A DNA stretch of 64,000 nt, from the NCBI GenBank assembly GCA_015065645.1, contig SVPW01000005.1, forward strand, positions 20,678-84,677, in the 5' to 3' direction. The stretch comes from Oscillospiraceae bacterium. GTDB taxonomy: Bacteria > Bacillota > Clostridia > Oscillospirales > Acutalibacteraceae. Below the pieces are notes generated by a model. The model had not been told where the DNA came from. It searched no databases and saw nothing but the letters and a program-made list of their open reading frames with translations. Shown piece after piece: positions 10,001-17,397 of the stretch; within the stretch, counting starts at the first letter, position 1, and every line of letters starts with the position of its first letter. The position numbers and the translations under genes are program-made.

Positions 10001-11266
10001 TGCAGTGTTTCCGGGATCAGCAATCGGAGTCCAAGTGCCGTAATCAGACATATCAATGTCATTCATAACGAAATACTTACCATCAAGCGGATAAGCGGCA
10101 TCCTTACCTATTTTAGCAAGATCTCCTGCATCGTAAATCGGGATGTAGTCCGGATAACTCGGAACAGTATCAGGATAAGTAGTACGAAGTATTACACTAC
10201 CATTTGCCTTGCTCCAGTAATCAGTGCTAAGACCAAGCTCAGAAAGCTTTTTGCTTGAAAGGTCAGCTGTAGTGAGAGCAGTACCGTTTATATGACCGCC
10301 GTTTGTACCTACAGTACCTTCTGCAGCAGTATCAAGTGCGGTAAGCTTATCACTGTTATAGTAGCAATTTACAAATCTTGAGGCATCAGTAGGATAAGCG
10401 GGTGAAGAAAACTGATTTCCGTTAAGAGCAAATATACCGTTTACATACTGATAATCAGCTGTTTTGTTATTATTGGTAATAGTACCGTTAAATACAGCGT
10501 TATTAACGGTTATATAACCACGCCATGCAGCACCTGCAATACCTGCAATACCAAACTGATAGTTGCCGTCATACTCACAACCACCTGAAAGGACAGCTTC
10601 TGAGTAGATATTGTTACAGGTGAGCTGTGTAGCACTACCTGCAACAGAACCAATACCCGAAGGATTTTCGGCATTTCTTGATACACCGTTAATGGAAGAA
10701 TTAATAACTGCCACGTTGTTTACGGTTTTAGCATTTTTATCGCAATAACCTACAACAAAGCCTGCATATACAGACTGACCTACATAGGCATCAATAGAAC
10801 AGTTATCAAACACTATATTTGAAATAACAGCACCTGTTGTAACATGAGCAAAAAGACCCAAGTGAGCAACAGAGCTTGTTTTATCAACGATATTCATACC
10901 ACTGATGGTATGACCCTGACCGTCAAATGTACCACAGAAAGCAACTGTATCTTCAAACTTATATGTAGAAGAGTTTGAGAAGTTTGCACAAAGCGGTTTC
11001 CAGTTACCGTTTTCTGTGTTATTGTCTGTGTCAAAGTTTGACAAGTCAATATCGTTTACGAGTTTATACGCACCGTCACGGGGGTAGTTTGCATCTACAC
11101 CGATAGCGGCAAGCTGCTCTGCAGTGGAGATAAGAATGGTGGTGCCGTCTTCATCCAAAGTAGCATTTAATGCTGAAGCGGTAATACCAAACATAGGTAC
11201 CATACAGAACAACATACAAAGGGAGAGAATTACACTTAAAAGTTTACTTGCGAAGGTATGTTTCAT
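7082..11266 (-). CDS. Secreted GLUG-repeat / dockerin / CE2-like acetyl esterase
   Basis: This 1,394-residue exported protein has a signal peptide (about 1-32). Three long GLUG-type blocks follow (about 40-360, 375-690, 693-992), each with an LxxIG start, a GxFDGQGHTISGM-like turn and GLFG/GGLVG motifs, as in right-handed beta-helix adhesin-like domains. A type I dockerin (1001-1055) has two loops, DANFDYELNVKD and SDLKRDQEINADD. The C-terminal part matches carbohydrate esterase family 2: a beta-sandwich (about 1070-1180) and an SGNH hydrolase with GDSI (Ser1199), LGTND (Asn1279) and NHPTEAGH (His1369). The Asp normally three residues before the His is Gly, matching the Ser-His dyad reported for some CE2 enzymes. 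It probably removes acetyl groups from glycans on the cell surface or a cellulosome-like complex. Confidence 0.8.
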   Translation of the reverse strand: MKHTFASKLLSVILSLCMLFCMVPMFGITASALNATLDEDGTTILISTAEQLAAIGVDANYPRDGAYKLVNDIDLSNFDTDNNTENGNWKPLCANFSNSSTYKFEDTVAFCGTFDGQGHTISGMNIVDKTSSVAHLGLFAHVTTGAVISNIVFDNCSIDAYVGQSVYAGFVVGYCDKNAKTVNNVAVINSSINGVSRNAENPSGIGSVAGSATQLTCNNIYSEAVLSGGCEYDGNYQFGIAGIAGAAWRGYITVNNAVFNGTITNNNKTADYQYVNGIFALNGNQFSSPAYPTDASRFVNCYYNSDKLTALDTAAEGTVGTNGGHINGTALTTADLSSKKLSELGLSTDYWSKANGSVILRTTYPDTVPSYPDYIPIYDAGDLAKIGKDAAYPLDGKYFVMNDIDMSDYGTWTPIADPGNTAVNDAKIADNSVKPFTGVFNGGGHTISNMTVNSSGSSVKAGLFGVAYSAVVFKNLCIKDSTVTATASLEGSAGALVGYVHHSGNYAEISNVSVVDTTVTVALSGKSRTFAGSLCGYGCQVQLNNCYSNADLVVYGTEASRTDAIGAGGFVGRTWQNRVKANDCLFEGTIDLSQDVTITEENSAGTALCKAALLGFTTTDMSASYYSDCYYNSSVLTVTDGTRLYNGTAKTSEEINAATAESLGFDSYYWKNDGDGIYLAVTSVDTNKDGKIEIDTAQKLSYIGKYDEYPKNGDYVLTADIDLSEFGKWTPLCGGLSASKATAFLGTFDGQGFKISGMNITGSASNVTAGLFGAVTDNNANNRTLIQNIVFDNCTVNVSGTKSVDAAIVVGITDVDNSNWVDIYNIAIINSSVNGTAAQANYSGIGSVAGNGTGLQMENIYSTANLSGGCAVANDNFGMGGLVGRSWRGYAWAKYSIFNGTITNTTPDTGNYFYVNGIFGCNWNQSSYPTTAAGNVSVYYNSEKLTPSTKTNGGSVDGVALDSYDLGISPASVLGFSSEYWTHNGYTPVLKITGYSKYTTADANFDYELNVKDLVRLKKYIAGEADICLIASDLKRDQEINADDLTYLRRTLLGVSIATTIELAESSDSVKYLGRSKAENNILLMDWSNTGFEISGIMEGDVTATLTHVSASATTAEDPFTYARVLVTVDGEESIINVNNGTAVYTLAEDLDFGPHTIKVLKITERTKGRIYGIDVNFVGAIGERPANKDLVIDFYGDSITAGDGVVKNDRACSADYLEGQYSNLTYAAKTAKALNADMRVAANSGLKTKDAVSKLIDAGSWDYENNQADVVVINLGTNDKWVIWDDNNSETEETAAQEYGIAVEKAAIEAMLDAVVAKYPTSKIVWVYGMMGNGLAEYIQPVVESYAANNANVFYCELPANTSGGGNHPTEAGHQAAANVLVNFINTNVLVTE

Positions 11267-11306
11267 TAAAAATCTTCCTTTCTCAATTTTTCAACATAAC
11301 TATTCT

Positions 11307-11334
11307 GTTATATTGCTTATAACAATATTGTAAA
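11307..11334 (-). promoter_or_regulatory. Possible promoter of the esterase gene
   Basis: On the - strand TTTACA (11329-11334), a 16-bp spacer and TATAAC (11307-11312) precede the gene by about 40 bases. A TATTG/CAATA inverted repeat lies in the spacer. Moderate match only. Confidence 0.45.
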
Positions 11335-11433
11335 TCTTTTGTGTAAAATTTACAATAGTTAAACAAAGTTAAAAACGCATTTTGTGTATTGTTTTAAAAA
11401 CAACACTTTAGTTTTGGGTATGAATAACAAGTA

Positions 11434-11463
11434 AAGTTAAAAATTTAAGTTAAAAATTTAAGT
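11434..11463. repeat. Direct repeat of a TTTAAGTTAAA-type motif
   Basis: AAGTTAAAAATTT occurs twice in tandem (11434-11446, 11447-11459) and begins a third time (AAGT). It resembles sequences upstream of the LacI operon and the GH2 operon. No clear terminator separates the operon end at 11468 from the esterase gene, so read-through is possible. Confidence 0.6.
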
Positions 11464-11467
11464 CACT

Positions 11468-12367
11468 TTATACCCTGCCCTGCTTTTCGGTAAACTCTCT
11501 TAAATATTTACCTAAAAAGTGTACTGCGTCCTTCAGGCTATCGCCGTAACGAAGACCGATTTCATAGTTATAATAACCGTCATAACCAATCTCCTCCAGA
11601 GCTTCAAAAACAGCAGGCCAATTTATGGTACCACCCTGACGAGGCACTAAATGCTGGTCGTGCATACCGTCATTATCGTGAAGATGGAGCATCTTTATAC
11701 GCTTACCGAAATAACGCACAAATTCCTCAGGCTTCATAAAGCCGAACTGTGTTGCGCAGTTGGTATGACCGCTATCAAAGCAAAATGCCTTATTTTCGGT
11801 TTTCATATCCTCATACTCACGCATCATTTTTTCAGGGTCTGCAAACATATCGGGATAAAGCTCACCCTTATGTGCGCCGACACCAAAGCTTTCCATTGCG
11901 ATAGTTATACCGTACTTTTCGGCATAGGGAATAATATCTGCAAACATACGCTGATTTTCACTTCTTATAAGCTCATAAGGTGCATCCTTACCGCCGTAAT
12001 GGTTACTGCCGATTGGATGAATAACGGTTAAGGGACATTCAAGTATCTGATTTATACGAAGCCCTCTTTCAGCCCAATAAAGCACCTTTTTATCATTTTC
12101 CGGGTCACCGTTATAGCATTTTCCGCAAAGATTATGTGTTTGATAAATTTTGATACCACATTCCTTCGCCTTATCACGAACCGCCCCAAAATAGGATTCA
12201 AGCTCATTCTCGGGAAGGTCAAGCTTAGAAGGGTATGGCTGGAAAGCATAGCCTTCAACATTAAAATCTACACCGTCAAAGCCTGCTGCGGCGGCTATTT
12301 CGATAGCCTCAACATCGCCATACTTGCATTGCAAAGCATGACACGAAATACTTATTTTTTTACTCAT
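11468..12367 (-). CDS. Sugar isomerase/epimerase-like TIM-barrel protein, paralogue 2
   Basis: This is a member of the AP-endonuclease-2/xylose-isomerase-like barrel superfamily (about 299 residues). It shares VEAIEIAAAAGFDGVDFNVE, TVIHPIG, AMESFGVGAH, FCFDSGHTNCA, LHLHDNDG and YNYEIG, which include the expected Glu, Asp, His and Glu metal ligands. The start is taken at ATG 12367 because AAGGTGAT lies just upstream; a GTG nine bases earlier is in frame but badly spaced. It is homologous over its whole length to the next gene upstream, so the pair arose by tandem duplication. The substrate is unknown; isomerases, epimerases and keto-sugar lyases all occur in this fold. It is the last gene of the long operon. 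Confidence 0.75.
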   Translation of the reverse strand: MSKKISISCHALQCKYGDVEAIEIAAAAGFDGVDFNVEGYAFQPYPSKLDLPENELESYFGAVRDKAKECGIKIYQTHNLCGKCYNGDPENDKKVLYWAERGLRINQILECPLTVIHPIGSNHYGGKDAPYELIRSENQRMFADIIPYAEKYGITIAMESFGVGAHKGELYPDMFADPEKMMREYEDMKTENKAFCFDSGHTNCATQFGFMKPEEFVRYFGKRIKMLHLHDNDGMHDQHLVPRQGGTINWPAVFEALEEIGYDGYYNYEIGLRYGDSLKDAVHFLGKYLREFTEKQGRV

Positions 12368-12395
12368 ATTTATCACCTTGCCAGTTTAAGTAGAA

Positions 12396-13304
12396 TTAAA
12401 TATTTCCTCTTTGCTTTATAAATTCACGATAATATTTTGCCAAAAACTTATGCCCCTCTGCCATAAGGTCGCCAAAGCAGACCGAAACCTCAAAATTATA
12501 ATAGCCATCATAACCGATTTCATCAAGGGCATCAAATACCTCAGGCCATTTTATGCGGTTTCCGCCACCCTTTCGTGGGATAAGGTGCATATCATAAATG
12601 CCGTCATTATCGTGAATATGCAAAAGCTTTATGCGGTTACCGAAATAACGGATAAATTCAGGAACGGAAAGAAAGCCGAACTGTGTTGCACAATGGGTAT
12701 GACCCGTATCAAGGCAAAAAGCCTTATTTTTGGTTTGCATATCATCATACTCACGGCGCATTTTTTCGTGGTCAGCAAACATATCGGGAAACTGCTCACC
12801 CATCTTATGCGCTCCCACACCGAAGCTTTCAGGCGCTATTATAATACCGTATTTTTCGGCAAAGGGTATTATATCGCCAAACATTTTCTGATTATATTCG
12901 TGCATAACCTCATAAGAAGCATTCTGACCCCAATCCATTGTAGAAATAGGGTGAATTACAGTATATTCACAGCCCATTATCTCATTGGCTTTAAGGCCAC
13001 GCTCTGCCCAATGAAGCACCTTTTCATCATGCTCATCATTGCCGTTATAAAGCTTTCCGCAAAGGTTATGAGTCTGAACTATTTTTATGCCGCATTCATC
13101 CGCTTTTTTGCGAATGGCAGTAAAATAATCCTCAAACTGTTTTTCGGGCAATTCAAGTATATTATCCTCACCCTTTAAAAAGGCATAATGCTCAACATTG
13201 AAATCAATGCCGTCATAACCGGCTTCTGCGGCAATTTCCACCGCACGCAAATCACCGTATTTAATCTGTAATCTGCCTGTTGTTGTACTGATTTTCTTAT
13301 CCAT
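12396..13304 (-). CDS. Sugar isomerase/epimerase-like TIM-barrel protein, paralogue 1
   Basis: This 302-residue cytoplasmic TIM-barrel protein has the same order of metal-site motifs as its neighbour: TVIHPIS, APESFGVGAH, FCLDTGHTHCA, LHIHDNDG and YNFEVS. GGGGAGG sits about 9 bases before the ATG. It differs from the paralogue mainly in short surface insertions. It follows the permeases and precedes its paralogue by 28 bases, so it is likely to act on the sugar imported by the operon. The reaction cannot be named from sequence alone. Confidence 0.75.
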   Translation of the reverse strand: MDKKISTTTGRLQIKYGDLRAVEIAAEAGYDGIDFNVEHYAFLKGEDNILELPEKQFEDYFTAIRKKADECGIKIVQTHNLCGKLYNGNDEHDEKVLHWAERGLKANEIMGCEYTVIHPISTMDWGQNASYEVMHEYNQKMFGDIIPFAEKYGIIIAPESFGVGAHKMGEQFPDMFADHEKMRREYDDMQTKNKAFCLDTGHTHCATQFGFLSVPEFIRYFGNRIKLLHIHDNDGIYDMHLIPRKGGGNRIKWPEVFDALDEIGYDGYYNFEVSVCFGDLMAEGHKFLAKYYREFIKQRGNI

Positions 13305-13325
13305 TTGTTATCCTCCCCAAATGGT

Positions 13326-14258
13326 TTATTCACCTGCAATACCTGTCATTTCAACGCTCTGCATAAACTTACGCTGTAAAATGAGATAAAGTATCAAAAG
13401 TGGTAAAACCGAAAGCAAGGTACCCGCAAGGGTTACTGCTTCGTTAATACGGTCAACCTCACTCAAGGTATCGGTTGCACCGTAAAGGGCTGTGTATCTA
13501 TCGGTGAAAATACCAAGCTGTATAGGAAGTGTTGGTATTTTATTACCGAAAAACAGGGTTGACTGAGAAGTTTCGTTCCAATACCAAACAACCGAAGCTA
13601 CCGCCGAAAGCACAACAGCAGGGGTGGCTGTGGGAAGTGCTATTTGATAAAATATCCTAAACTTTGAGCAACCATCAATCTCAGCTGCTTCATCCAATGC
13701 CTTTGGATAGCTTACGAAAAACTGATAGAAAATAAGTATAAATATTGCACTTTTCAGTCCCTGACCTAAGCCAGCAGGCAGATAAAACGGCCATATTGTA
13801 TCAAGAATACCATAGGAATGATAAAGCACATAACGAGGTATTTTTACAATTTGGTCAGGAATAAGGAAGGTTGAAACAATCAAAATCATCCAAATAGCTT
13901 TTCCCTTTATTGCAAAACGGGCAAGACCAAAACCGATACACGCTGTAACAACAACCTGTAAAACAGTAGGCCCTATACTCATAAGCAATGAATTTAGAAA
14001 GCTTTTGGTGAAATCAAGCGTTTCAAAAGCCTTTTGGAAATTACCAAAATATAGCTGACGAGGCACCCAATTTACCGAAACATCCGCCAATTCATCGGGT
14101 GACATAAAGCTGTTTATCACCATATAGAGCACAGGATAAAGATAAACAAATCCTATGGCTATAAGCAGAAAATATATTGCCGCTTGAGGCAAAATACCTG
14201 TTTTTTCGTTTGTGCCTAACAATCTTTTTCTAAGGGTGAGTAAACTTAATTTTTTCAT
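13326..14258 (-). CDS. Carbohydrate ABC transporter permease (MalG/LplC type)
   Basis: This 310-residue inner-membrane protein has about six hydrophobic segments, the first near residues 27-50. The binding-protein-dependent transport motif EAAEIDGCSKFRIFYQIALP contacts the ATPase. Its start overlaps the stop of the preceding permease by 4 bases (ATGA type), showing tight coupling with that partner. Together they form one heterodimeric channel. No ATPase gene is present, and importers of this family often use a shared MsmX/UgpC-like ATPase encoded elsewhere. Confidence 0.88.
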   Translation of the reverse strand: MKKLSLLTLRKRLLGTNEKTGILPQAAIYFLLIAIGFVYLYPVLYMVINSFMSPDELADVSVNWVPRQLYFGNFQKAFETLDFTKSFLNSLLMSIGPTVLQVVVTACIGFGLARFAIKGKAIWMILIVSTFLIPDQIVKIPRYVLYHSYGILDTIWPFYLPAGLGQGLKSAIFILIFYQFFVSYPKALDEAAEIDGCSKFRIFYQIALPTATPAVVLSAVASVVWYWNETSQSTLFFGNKIPTLPIQLGIFTDRYTALYGATDTLSEVDRINEAVTLAGTLLSVLPLLILYLILQRKFMQSVEMTGIAGE

Positions 14259-15124
14259 TTTTCACTCCTCCTTGAAAGCAGATAGAACATAAGCCAAACT
14301 ATTCCTAAAATCACCATTACGATGACAAATACTATCCACGACATTGCCGAAGAAAGGCTGTAAATTCTTCCCGCATCATCAAAGATACGCACCGTTATTC
14401 GTTTATTTACGGCATTATTTACATAGTTTGCAAGCTCTACAATGGTATATACCGTACAGATAATTATAAGGGTATATGTATGAGGGAGTGTTATTTTCCA
14501 AAACTTTTCCCAAGTTCCTGCACCATCCATAGAAGCGGCTTCATAAAGATTTGGATTAATCTTTTGAAGTCCTGCAAGGAAAATAAGTATCTGCACACCC
14601 GAAAACCACATTATAAGTATAATATTATCCAATATATATACAGCAGGTGATTTTATGGTATCAGGCAAAGCATTTAAAAATGCATATATTTGAGGAATAG
14701 CATCCGCAAAGCTTACCGTATACTTTGAAAGAAGCGTGCTTATAACAGGACCCGACATTATTATTACGGGTAAAAAGTATATAGCACGGAAAAGACCACG
14801 TCCACGGAACTTATTATTAAGAAGCACCGCAGAAATAAGAGAAAGCACCACGATAACAGGCGTAAAGCAGAGTATGAAGAACAATGTATTACCAAGGTCA
14901 ATAGAAAAACCGGGGTCAACATTAAGCGCCTGATCGTAATAATAAAACCCTCTGAAAGTAAGGTCTATCCCCTCACCCGTTATTTTAACGGCACAAAAGC
15001 TCATTGCTATTGAGTAAATAACGGGATACAGTGTTATTGCCAAAAATCCAATTATCCACGGAGAAAGAAAGGCATAGCCTGTAAGCTGTTCACGAGCAGC
15101 AAAAGAAAGTGTTTTCTTTTTCAT
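14255..15124 (-). CDS. Carbohydrate ABC transporter permease (MalF/LplB type)
   Basis: This 289-residue membrane protein has about six transmembrane segments and the coupling motif EAASMDGAGTWEKFWKITLP. It overlaps both neighbours by 4 bases (the DUF5696-like gene upstream, the second permease downstream), so translation is coupled. It is the MalF-like half of the second channel in this operon. The N terminus is short and lacks the extra MalF periplasmic domain, as is normal in Firmicutes. Confidence 0.88.
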   Translation of the reverse strand: MKKKTLSFAAREQLTGYAFLSPWIIGFLAITLYPVIYSIAMSFCAVKITGEGIDLTFRGFYYYDQALNVDPGFSIDLGNTLFFILCFTPVIVVLSLISAVLLNNKFRGRGLFRAIYFLPVIIMSGPVISTLLSKYTVSFADAIPQIYAFLNALPDTIKSPAVYILDNIILIMWFSGVQILIFLAGLQKINPNLYEAASMDGAGTWEKFWKITLPHTYTLIIICTVYTIVELANYVNNAVNKRITVRIFDDAGRIYSLSSAMSWIVFVIVMVILGIVWLMFYLLSRRSEK

Positions 15125-17397
15125 TGTGCCATACCTCCGCTTACCACCGCAAAATCAAACGCCTTTACGGTTGTTTCTCCCAAGGAATAATCATTTGCAG
15201 TATAATTAACATAAATACTTACACCGTTTTCATAATCAACCCTTACAACACCCACATCAAGAGCTGTATGGTTAGATATACGCACTCCCTCAACCTTTGA
15301 AAGTGCTTCATTTACATCTGCATAAATATCGGTAACGGTGCCGTACCAATCATCAATATTTATAGAGAAATAATCCTCTAAAGGAGTGCCTTTAAGCTCA
15401 TAATTATCGGATTTTGCCACGATAAAAGAGGGATATGCACCAAATTCAATCATCTTTAAAACATCATTTTTTGAATATCCGCTTTGATTTGCATAAGGAG
15501 CATAATAATCAACAGAGCCCTTTAAAACTATCTGCAAAAACGGCACGGTATCGGTTTCATAAAGATACTGGCTGTTGCACATAGGCATATCAAAATAATC
15601 GGAAGTATATTTATAAAGATACTGATTAGGATTAGAAAATGCAGTTTTTACTGAAAGCTTTGAAAGTGTTTTGGTTAAAAGGTCACGAAATTCACTTCTG
15701 GTAAGTGACTCACCTGTTGTATGATCGGCATACATTCTGTAACCCAACTGCCCCAAATGGAAATCAAAGCCCGAAAGCTCACTGTTATAATCCGTAAGAG
15801 CTTCGGCAATAATAGGCGGTTTTACAACATAATAATTATTGAACATAACCGAAGTATTAGCACGGGAAAATACCGCATACTGCTTAGAAGCCTGCAATGC
15901 ACCCTGAGACTGTGGATTTATCTGAGCATCATTTGCAGTAGTTATATTTGAATTAAGGTACAATTTGCCCCCGCTTTTTTCAAGCTGTTTTTTAAGGGCT
16001 GCAAAATCATCCTCATCTCCAACAGCAGATTCCATATCCGTGCTTGCGTAATCACTGCCGTTTATTCCACCGCTTTGCCAGCCTTCAAACAGCATTGTAA
16101 CATTTTTAATACCATCACGAGATAGCTTTTCAAGCATAACAGTGGCTTCATTAACGGTTGTAAATTCCTTGGTGTAGTCAAAAACCTCACCCTCAGCAAT
16201 TTCAGCACCCACAACATTAAGAGCCAATGGGATTTGCTTATCCTTTATTTCGGATTTAATATCGCCGTTTTTCAAAAGCTTTTCACGGTATTTTACCGCC
16301 ATACCTGCATAATTGGCATCGGCGCCGGTTAAAAAGCTTATCGTAATAGAAGGATTGATATGGTTTCTTTCCTTTTGAGGACGGTAAACACCGCCACCTG
16401 TTTTTCCAACGATATGTGTATACATCTGGCGGTAATTAAAGCGTGCCATTACCCAGTTATACGGTGTGGTAACACCTGCAGGGGTAGCCTCAATATGAGC
16501 ATACTCCTCACCGTTTTCAATAACCGTCATAATTGCATTTTGTCCCGCACCGTGAACTGCACCGTAAACCGGAACGGTTATCTGTCCCGATTCGATTAAA
16601 TAATCGTTTGTTCTGGTGGAAACAAGGTCATTTACCTCAGATAACTGGTCGATACCCATATCAAGACCGTAAACCTTTTGTGAATAGCCCGAAATATACT
16701 TAGAGCTCTTTACAAAACGCATCAATGCACCACTGCCATCGGGAATAAAGATATAACCATCAATATAATCCTCATAGGTGCAACCAAAGAACGGCAGGAA
16801 ATAAACATCCTTTAAAAGATATTCATCCTCTTCCTCAATACTTTTATCATCAAGGCTTATTGTAATGCTATCCTCATTAAGCTTTAAAGAAAACTCAAAG
16901 GATATATCCTTTCTTTTAAGGTCAAGCTTAAACTTAGCGCTATTGCTTTTCCAAACTTCTTTAACCTTAACCGAAGAGTCAGACATACAAACCTTGGTTA
17001 CATTATACTTTTTGTCAAGATATTCAACAGTACAAAGCGACTGTGCGGTTTGGGTCCATTTTTTATTAAGACCTTCTACCTCATCTGCCGCAACCGAGCC
17101 CCAAACATAGCCTGAACGCTTATCCAAAACCCTTATACCGCAAACATCCTCACGATACCAAAGCTCTAATGTATCATTTTGCATTTTAAGCTCATAGCCA
17201 TCGGTATTGAGTGTGTTCTCAACAATCTTTCCGCTTTCAGGGCGGGTATGGCGATTAGAAGTATTTTCAAATGAAGAAGCATCCGGCACAACAAAGGTTT
17301 GCTCATTGCGCCTCATTGCGGTGATGCAAATGGTGCAAAGCACCGCAATTATAATTAAAACACATATAAAACGGGGAATAAATTTATTCACTGACAC
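15121..17397 (-). CDS. Membrane-anchored DUF5696-like protein, possible cryptic glycoside hydrolase
   Basis: A signal anchor (about NKFIPRFICVLIIIAVLCTI) is followed by a large outer region. There is a beta-rich part (about residues 65-380), then an alternating beta/alpha part with VTMLFEGWQSGG and KLYLNSNI that reads like a TIM barrel, and a short C-terminal beta domain. I recognise the general type as DUF5696, which occurs beside sugar ABC transporter genes in Firmicutes. The start is placed at GTG 17397 (758 residues) because GGGGAGG lies about 9 bases upstream. The longer frame to 17430 would run 47 bases into the previous gene. The barrel-like fold and context suggest a glycosidase or carbohydrate binder, but catalytic acids cannot be assigned. 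Confidence 0.65.
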   Translation of the reverse strand: MSVNKFIPRFICVLIIIAVLCTICITAMRRNEQTFVVPDASSFENTSNRHTRPESGKIVENTLNTDGYELKMQNDTLELWYREDVCGIRVLDKRSGYVWGSVAADEVEGLNKKWTQTAQSLCTVEYLDKKYNVTKVCMSDSSVKVKEVWKSNSAKFKLDLKRKDISFEFSLKLNEDSITISLDDKSIEEEDEYLLKDVYFLPFFGCTYEDYIDGYIFIPDGSGALMRFVKSSKYISGYSQKVYGLDMGIDQLSEVNDLVSTRTNDYLIESGQITVPVYGAVHGAGQNAIMTVIENGEEYAHIEATPAGVTTPYNWVMARFNYRQMYTHIVGKTGGGVYRPQKERNHINPSITISFLTGADANYAGMAVKYREKLLKNGDIKSEIKDKQIPLALNVVGAEIAEGEVFDYTKEFTTVNEATVMLEKLSRDGIKNVTMLFEGWQSGGINGSDYASTDMESAVGDEDDFAALKKQLEKSGGKLYLNSNITTANDAQINPQSQGALQASKQYAVFSRANTSVMFNNYYVVKPPIIAEALTDYNSELSGFDFHLGQLGYRMYADHTTGESLTRSEFRDLLTKTLSKLSVKTAFSNPNQYLYKYTSDYFDMPMCNSQYLYETDTVPFLQIVLKGSVDYYAPYANQSGYSKNDVLKMIEFGAYPSFIVAKSDNYELKGTPLEDYFSINIDDWYGTVTDIYADVNEALSKVEGVRISNHTALDVGVVRVDYENGVSIYVNYTANDYSLGETTVKAFDFAVVSGGMAQ

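Noticed and set aside
12411..13178. 255-residue + strand frame over the isomerase paralogue
   Set aside because: The - strand protein has conserved motifs and a ribosome-binding site; the + strand frame has neither.
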